Source of the DNA: Pilaira anomala
Taxonomy: Eukaryota; Mucoromycota; Mucoromycetes; Mucorales; Mucoraceae
Assembly: GCA_025716855.1 (NCBI GenBank)
Contig: JAIXMQ010000037.1
Location: forward strand, 1-64,000
Direction of reading: 5' to 3'
DNA length: 64,000 nucleotides
This document shows, piece after piece, positions 58,060 through 64,000 of this stretch. The translations under genes were made by a program, and so were the position numbers. Within the stretch, counting starts at the first letter, position 1, and each line of letters starts with the position of its first letter. A model generated the notes under the pieces. That model was not told the DNA's origin. It saw nothing but the letters and a program-made list of their open reading frames with translations, and ran no database searches.

Positions 58060-58949
58060 TTTTTATACCTCAATGCTTCATCACTAGATAATCCAGGATG
58101 TCGATTCGACTGTAAACTCTCTCTTCTACTCCAAGAATGCGACTGCAAGTTTGTCTGTAACACACGCTGTGTCCTCTTATGCAATCTTCTCGGAATCGAT
58201 CTTCTTTCATCACTATTATGTCTAAAACTTCTTTCATTATGTCTCAACATACGTTCACGATCTCCTCTTGGCATTTCATCCACTAAATCATCATCTTCCT
58301 CAGTATAAACCGTGACCATCGCTTTATTATTCTCTGCCAAGATATCCTTTCTATCTCTTTTATGATGTCGATGTCTCTTTCTTCTTGCTTTGGTTTTATG
58401 TATAACTTGTTCTTGTTCTTCTATATCACCCTCGTCTCCTTCAGCTGCTGATAAATCAGTCTCTTCTTGTTGAGAAAGTCTCGTTTCCATAAGCTGAAGA
58501 TGGGAAGGTGTAAGCGCTTGTCGACTGTTTGATTCTGTATCTGAATCACGTCGACTACTAGGTGTATAACAAAACGCATAATCACTTTCGGATTCATCGT
58601 CACCTGAGCGTAATAAATGTGCGAATCCATTCTTTTCAAGTCGTCGTGGAATTGAGCCTCCATGGTCTATAACCACTTGTGCAGACACACTAGAGCCTGA
58701 ACTACTGCTACTACTACTACTCGTTTCGGACGATTCACTCAGGTCGTCACCGTCTCGTCTACTATGACGACTATGTTTGGTCTTTTTAACTGTAGAAGGT
58801 TCTCCTCCTTCGTCGTTTACGTCTAGTAAAAAATATGTCGTGCCTTGTTCATCCGTTACTGGTTCAGCTGGTAATATATTAAGTGGTGTCTCTGAGGTAG
58901 CTGAATTATGTGAAGAACCTGAATAGGTACGTCGCATATCATCCGTCAT
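53578..58949 (-). CDS. TMEM94/ERMA-like P-type ATPase, 12 exons
   Basis: Large polytopic membrane protein related to animal TMEM94, a P-type ATPase proposed to move Mg2+ into the ER. Exons on minus: 58949-58069, 57944-57880, 57820-56744, 56683-56547, 56477-56347, 56291-56158, 56054-55783, 55721-54801, 54737-54244, 54170-54025, 53957-53665 and 53601-53578, ~1524 residues in one frame. The first ~290 residues are disordered (Ser/Glu/Arg, His-rich). Membrane pairs follow (FNPAMFLSTLSGLGLLGIYI; IVLGIALVVNFLRYG; MSIYAIIPLLPLCIPSMWII). The phosphorylation loop reads CCLDREGTIAN, the equivalent of DKTGT with Asp kept. The hinge region reads CCIGNALNTKNTESFAL then SDVSIAMEP, as in TMEM94. The C-terminal membrane domain has TPHEDGIMLLMPGKN. 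A 67-base homopolymer lies in intron 1. Length and order fit the family; transport activity is not provable here. Confidence 0.8.
57991..58057. repeat. 67-base poly-T run in intron 1
   Basis: Uninterrupted T on plus (A on the coding strand) inside the first intron of the TMEM94-like gene; the longest homopolymer in the window. Length is likely unstable and assembly-sensitive. Confidence 0.95.
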
Positions 58950-59942
58950 ATTATATAATAATACGGAGAGTTAAGAAGAGAAACCCAACTAAAAAAAAAA
59001 AATAACAAATTCACCCTCTGCCCCTTTTCTTTCCTATCGTGACTGTTCAGTTACTCTAAAAAAAAGAGAGAAATGATTTTATTGTCTCATTCTGCGTCAT
59101 GCAGGTAAGTTTTATATGTTCAGTAATGTGTATATTTTACATCAAAACAAGCATGTATAGTATATCAATGATGCCACCCTTTTTTTTTTATGTTTGCAAA
59201 GCATCATGAGTTTAAACTGCGTATGTAATGTATGATCTTTAAAACTAAAATCTGTTATCTAAAAACTAATATTTACAAACTCTTACATGCATGACGCGTT
59301 TATAGGACCTCTTACATACTTGGTTTTCAGACCTTTTCAAAAAAATTTCGGACGTTCTCTTTTCTTTTTTTGGACAATTTCTCTTTTAATTTCAGACGTG
59401 TATAGAAGAAAATTCAGACGATTTCAATTTTATTTTTTAGCTTTTTCTTTCATAGAACTGCGTTCGGAGAGAACTGGTATTTTTGTAATTCAATAAATCC
59501 TTGTTGTATCTGAACCAATTAGTAAAAATACAAATAAAAAATAATAATAAAAAACACAATTGAAAAATATAACCATAATATAATCAGCAGTGCTGGTAAG
59601 GAAAGTAAGAAGAATAATAATGATGATCTCTATTACATTCTCTTCACACTTTATTATATATAAGAAATAACTTGAACTAGTGTTGTATCAGATTAAACAC
59701 CATAATTATTAATTCAACCCAGACATCATATATTTAAACTTTCAGGGCACACAATTACCGAATCATTCTTAATAAATATACATCCTAATGATCTGATATT
59801 ACTCTTGATCTTTCTGTCAAATCTAGAAGACGATGTTCTTATGTGAACACAATAATATTAAAATGGATCGCAACTGCTACCATAATAAATAATCAAGATT
59901 ACTCATATTAAATAAAACAATCTCCGTAATTATTGACAATCG
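58950..59942. other. Intergenic region
   Basis: Promoter side of the TMEM94-like gene and spacer to the decayed gene at 59943. A 69-codon plus ORF at 59287 (Phe/Arg-rich) is not supported. Nothing else seen. Confidence 0.4.
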
Positions 59943-60907
59943 CTATTGATGCTGTAAGGTAAGCTCGTATACAACAGTCCTGTCCTTTTCCAAGACAGGC
60001 AGTCCAATCCATTCTTTTGCCTTCTTTTTCTTCTTTGAATTTGGCAACGAAATGCATTGCTGCTTTATAATTTCCACTACAACTAGAAACTTTAGCAACT
60101 TTAGATGTTCAGCATCATCAATCGAATCATCATTCTCATCATTATCAGTAACAACTTTATAGGACAAATCTTCAGCAACAAAGCAATCATTATCATACTT
60201 TCTTTTTGTCATGCATATTCTTATTTTTGCGTCGTTTAGAGCTTCTACCAGTTTCGGTTGATGGAGTGAATTTGCCAGCGTGAGTAATCGATCGTACTCC
60301 GTGATCTGACTGTGTCAATTAATTTCATTGGTAAAACACCCAATGTCCTTGGAATCGATTTGATGATGATGTAAAGCTAGAACATATAAGTATCGCACCG
60401 CTAGGGTCATCACCATATGGGTTATCAAGAATAGATTTGCAATGGCTGCTTAGAAATAATCCAAGTGCGATCAGTGGGCTTAAATGCTGTTGTCAAGTTT
60501 TGACTTAAACTATCTTGACACAGAATAAAGCACTCTGCTGCCTATGATGGTTTACAGAAGTAAGAGTAGATACTAGGGAGCCGACTATCTACGATGTCAA
60601 CTTTAATTTCTTCCGAAAGTGTTCCAACACATACAACAAGTAGAACTGGCTCTACATCGAATTTTTAATTTGCCTGTAAGCAATACCCAGCTGCTCTTCT
60701 TATAAACCTTTTGTTTACGTAGTATTGAATCTCTACAATGATGGGAGGAAGATCAATAGAAGAAGATTTAGGCTCCAAAAACACATCGGAACGAGTCCCA
60801 TCCTTCCACTCGCAATTGCCGACGAAATAATCATCTTCTGTACTTCTTGTGATTGCCTCAGTAGTATAATTTAATACTTTTGCATCTCGGACAATTCGTT
60901 TTGACAT
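59943..60907 (-). pseudogene. PD-(D/E)XK-like protein, decayed by stops and a frameshift
   Basis: Begins at 60907 (MSKRIVRDAKVLNYTTEAIT). RSDVFLEPKSSSIDLPPIIV followed by EIQYYVNKRFIRRAAGYCLQ has the Asp and Glu-x-Gln spacing of PD-(D/E)XK nuclease-like domains of the Rpn/PDDEXK transposase group, often seen as lineage-specific families in Mucoromycota (resemblance by eye). The frame then meets TAA at 60669-60667, continues as KFDVEPVLLVVCVGTLSEEI and SRLPSIYSYFCKPS, meets TAG at ~60551, continues AAECFILCQDSLSQNLTTAF, shifts frame near 60430 to LDNPYGDDPSGAIL, and after further stops ends in a Lys-rich/acidic tail (SKRRKNKN...; DNDENDDSIDDAEHLKL) finishing at 59943. Three or more lesions make it a pseudogene. 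Confidence 0.65.
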
Positions 60908-61140
60908 CTAGTCTTTTTTTCCTCCTCCTGGAGAATTGTGGGAGCTGGTTATTTACAACCGAAATTTATCAAAAAAGGAAAGCGTGTCATACGTTGCACG
61001 ACAATTTCAAAGTTATCCTCAAAAATTCTGTGAATTAAAAAGCTCGTTATTCACGAAATATTTATCCAATCACATACAACGATTTCGGCATATATCTTAG
61101 TTTGGGTTGTTTCTTCTTCTGTATAGATAACAATATTTCA

Positions 61141-61449
61141 AATGTCTAACAATACTTTAGACTTCCTCAACGCAGACTTATATGTCAACAACAACACCAA
61201 CAACAACGGAAGACCCTCTTTGTATGGCCAATGGAGCGATAAGAGAAGAATGGCTTTTGTCGAAGATATGATTGAATACCAATCCTTTTAGTGTTAAAGA
61301 AAAAGGTAGTAGCTGATGCCAACAATATAGATCAAAGCTTGAATAAACTTGCTAGATCAACACTTGAGGATAACTTGAAAACATTCATCAAGGATATCAA
61401 GGATAAGATGACTAAGAACCTTCTGGAAACAGGAACTAATGATTCTTAG
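61141..61449 (+). pseudogene. Small plus-strand ORF pair, possibly an element accessory gene
   Basis: ATG at 61141 opens MSNNTLDFLNADLYVNNNTN then GRPSLYGQWSDKRRMAFVED MIEYQSF and a stop near 61290; a second frame resumes VLKKKVVADANNIDQSLNKL then EDNLKTFIKDIKDKMTKNLL ETGTNDS, stop at 61449. The composition of both is coherent, suggesting one ~100-residue protein with a frameshift. It is divergent from the Harbinger-like transposase at 61637, and PIF/Harbinger elements often carry a second DNA-binding protein; that link is speculative. Confidence 0.35.
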
Positions 61450-61636
61450 ATAACCTTCGAGAATAGCATGCTTACTCTTATAACTATGTATGATAAATAA
61501 AAGGTTAGAAATTAAAGCACAATACTTATATATATGTATACTTTGATTCTAAAAAAAAAAAAGATGGAGGAACACGACGACTCGACGGCAAAAAAAAAAG
61601 TAAGAAGGAGCAAAAAGAATTAATCGAAAAAAGGGA

Positions 61637-62269
61637 TCATAATGTTTGATTAATTGAAGGTTCTAAAAGAAGAACGTAAGTGAGTTCTATTGAGCCTAAA
61701 TCCTTGTTCAAATCTGCTATCGAGTTGAAAACCATTCCAATCGTTGCATATGCTATGTCAAAAATCAATTCTAAGCCAATTAGTCTTGAGGGATATGCTA
61801 AACGTCTAAGCATAATAGCTAAGGCATAGTCTCGATTCATTGTAAAACTTTGAGATGAGTTGCTTCTAAAAGATATTTGTTCAGGGAGTCTCATAGCTTT
61901 AGTTATTCTTTTTTTCTCTGCGTACGTAAAGCAAAACAAGCGCTTACACAAATCATCGTAAAAGGCGGCAATGTCTAACCTTTGGCGATTGTGCAAGGCA
62001 TAGGTTCTGTGATTGCGACCTAATCGAGTGAATAAATCGTCTTCATTTTCTGATTCTTGTTCAATGAGGTTAATTAATCCCTCCGTCAAGATCTCGGCAA
62101 TAGTTAAAAGGTAATGGGTATTAAGAGGAGGTAGTATTTGATGGTATGAAAAGAGAAAAGAGATATTACGTATCAGTATCGTGACGCAACTTTTGACCAT
62201 TTCCATTTTGGTAATTTCGAGTTTTACTACTCCAATTTCGTGAATAAAAAAAGTCCCCACAACTCTCAA
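61637..62269 (-). pseudogene. PIF/Harbinger-like transposase, N-terminal part only
   Basis: A 210-codon open frame. Residues ~115-185 (FYDDLCKRLFCFTYAEKKRI, MRLPEQISFRSNSSQSFTMN, YALAIMLRRLAYPSRLIGLE, IFDIAYATIGMVFNSIADL) match the region just before the DDE catalytic core in PIF/Harbinger transposases: the F-R-F/LRIP-type segment, a conserved LRRLAYP-R block and the helix-turn-helix-like SxxxLSRIFN-type segment. The DDE core itself is absent downstream: the frame stops at 61637 after LLEPSINQTL. The first ~40 residues are hydrophobic and unlike the family. No terminal inverted repeats were found. A truncated, probably dead element copy. Confidence 0.6.
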
Positions 62270-64000
62270 ACAACTGTATATACATTAGCTTTGATTTTAA
62301 AGGCTAGAACATATAAAGACTAATACATTTTGATGCACCAAATCTCGGCACCCGATTCCATGTAGCACCGAAAAAAAAACAATGTTACATTTATGTATAC
62401 TTGCTAATTTGCCAATAGGTGTGGCAAACGATAATCATTTTTTTGTAAAATATGTATAAACTAGCAATATTTGTGCACAAATACTACATAGTTGGATGGC
62501 AAGACCTTGAATTTATTTGAGATATAATTCAAAAACTCTAATATAGACTTTGTTTATAAGTACCATTTGCTCTTTGACAAGTAAAAACTTCTGGCTCATT
62601 TACAGAGTGTTCTTTAGTGATATACCTATATAAAACATCAAACAGAGTGGACATTGCAGTATCTTATCAGTTGAAGTAAAACAAGCATTTCATAGTTGTT
62701 TTTGTAAATGAAATTTCCATGTATTATTTATTCATCTTTTACGACTAATGATGTGGCTTACCAATCCTGAAATCAAAAAAATGGTTGTTTCCGGAAAAAG
62801 ATGTATGTACATCAACGATTTATTAAAAAGAATCGTGGCTGTCTAATTGGTCCCACAAGTTAAAAATAATTACCTTTCTTTGAATAAATGTATACATTTA
62901 TAAACAAGAAAATACTTTGTTATATGAAGGGAACCCAAAGAAAATGACCGTTTCTTTATTCACAATGCTTTATCACATTCATTGATGGATAATTGTCAGT
63001 AGCATGGTAATTAACATAATCGTTCCGAGAAACCGACAATCTCTCTTCTCTTTTTTTTTTTTTTTTGGGCTTGGCATTTTGTGGAACAGCATGGCGCCGA
63101 AGGCACTCAATCTATAATCTCAGAAAGAATAAATTCGAATAAAAGCAACCGTATATATCCAAAGCTCCTGTCAGTAGTCCGATCTCTATGGACACATAAT
63201 AATTCGAAAGTAAGATATTTTCAATATTTTAATAAACTACTAGTTAGATCATGACTGTACAACGAGCGTCAAGATCTACAGAAAACAATAAATCATTATT
63301 TTACACTTTTTTAGATGTGTACATACCATCATTAACCCTTACGGAAAGAAAAAAGTTCTCATTTTGAAAATGAGACAAGTAAAAAAGTTATTCTTGAAAT
63401 ACTACATAATACCTGTATCCTTTTAACAATGCACTCCACCTACGATGATCAATATTTAAAAGAATAATGCAAAACAAATATAGCCTTTTTTTTTCTATTT
63501 TTACAACGTACAGGAAAAAAAACTATGTATATGTACACAAGTAACTAAATGCACTTTATTGTCTTTCACAGCAGTCAATCCCAATACTGAATTTAAGCTA
63601 ACAAAAGACAAAATTCAGATTTTCATTGAAATAATTTATGCATTCGATGATATGATACAGGTTTTTAAGCTTCATACTCCCTTTTTCCCCTTAAGAAAAA
63701 AAAAGCGGCATATGAAATTGCAATAAAACTATGTGTTACATGTTTTGCTTAAAAAAATACAATCTTCAAATGTACATTTATACGTCATTTAAGGGCACGA
63801 GAGCATCAAAATGATAGCAAAAACAAAACATTAGAATGCGTCACGTGCATTTGAAGTAACATTAAACAATTATAACAAAAAAGAAAAGAAGCCTTTTTTT
63901 TTATCTATTCAATTCCGTGACTATTTGTTATTTTTTTCCCCGGGCAAAATTTAATATTTTTTCCCTTTTTCCCTTTTTTTTTTTTTTTCTTTTTCTTCTT
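62270..64000. other. Intergenic region to window end
   Basis: About 1.7 kb of AT-rich DNA with poly-T tracts near 63050, 63485, 63895 and the very end. No ORF, tRNA or splice-joined frame that I can support. Confidence 0.45.

Noticed and set aside
1..64000. CRISPR array, operon or bacterial-type defence system
   Set aside because: No regularly spaced repeats, no Shine-Dalgarno-led gene strings; genes are spliced and eukaryotic.

Overview
The window looks like nuclear DNA of an early-diverging fungus, most probably Mucoromycota (Mucorales-like). It is strongly AT-rich, genes carry many short GT-AG introns (mostly 50-110 bases), homopolymer A/T runs are everywhere, and tryptophan synthesis is encoded by a fused GATase-IGPS-PRAI protein as in other fungi. 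Splice boundaries below were read by eye from consensus sites and reading-frame continuity, not from transcripts.

Layout. 1-4330: 5' part of ribose-5-phosphate isomerase (-), a mitochondrial FAM210/DUF1279 protein (+), and a nine-exon secreted PLB1-type GDSL lipase (-). 6111-11249: a tRNA-Leu(CAA) gene (-) whose 5' end is duplicated on the far side of an apparently intact two-ORF LINE (+); a 16-base target-site duplication made of tRNA sequence flanks the element. 13114-20534: dense housekeeping genes: a DHA1-type MFS transporter, an INO80-type HMG-box protein, mitochondrial monothiol glutaredoxin (Grx5 type), TRP1/trpC, and a homeodomain protein. 22037-28475: a large Hsp70/HSPA12-like protein with an acidic repeat insert and unclear 5' end, an orphan opposite-strand exon beside it, and a stand-alone Gag-like gene. 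28642-37545: long-form tRNase Z, reticulon, 2H phosphoesterase, F-box/LRR protein, TauD-type dioxygenase. 37546-51354: gene-poor, with one intact-looking hypothetical gene (41114), a frameshifted acidic gene, a second and different LINE remnant, and at least four decayed gene remnants. 51355-58949: a DHA2-type MFS transporter, convergent with a 12-exon TMEM94/ERMA-like P-type ATPase. 58950-64000: a graveyard with a PD-(D/E)XK-like pseudogene and a truncated PIF/Harbinger-like transposase.

The housekeeping genes do not form a pathway or cluster; they are an ordinary fungal neighbourhood. The most interesting signals are the LINE sitting exactly at a tRNA gene start with a coupled ATGA ORF1/ORF2 junction, the lone Gag-like gene, the Hsp70-like gene at a possible rearrangement breakpoint, and the set of lineage-specific decayed genes between 43 and 51 kb and at 60-62 kb.
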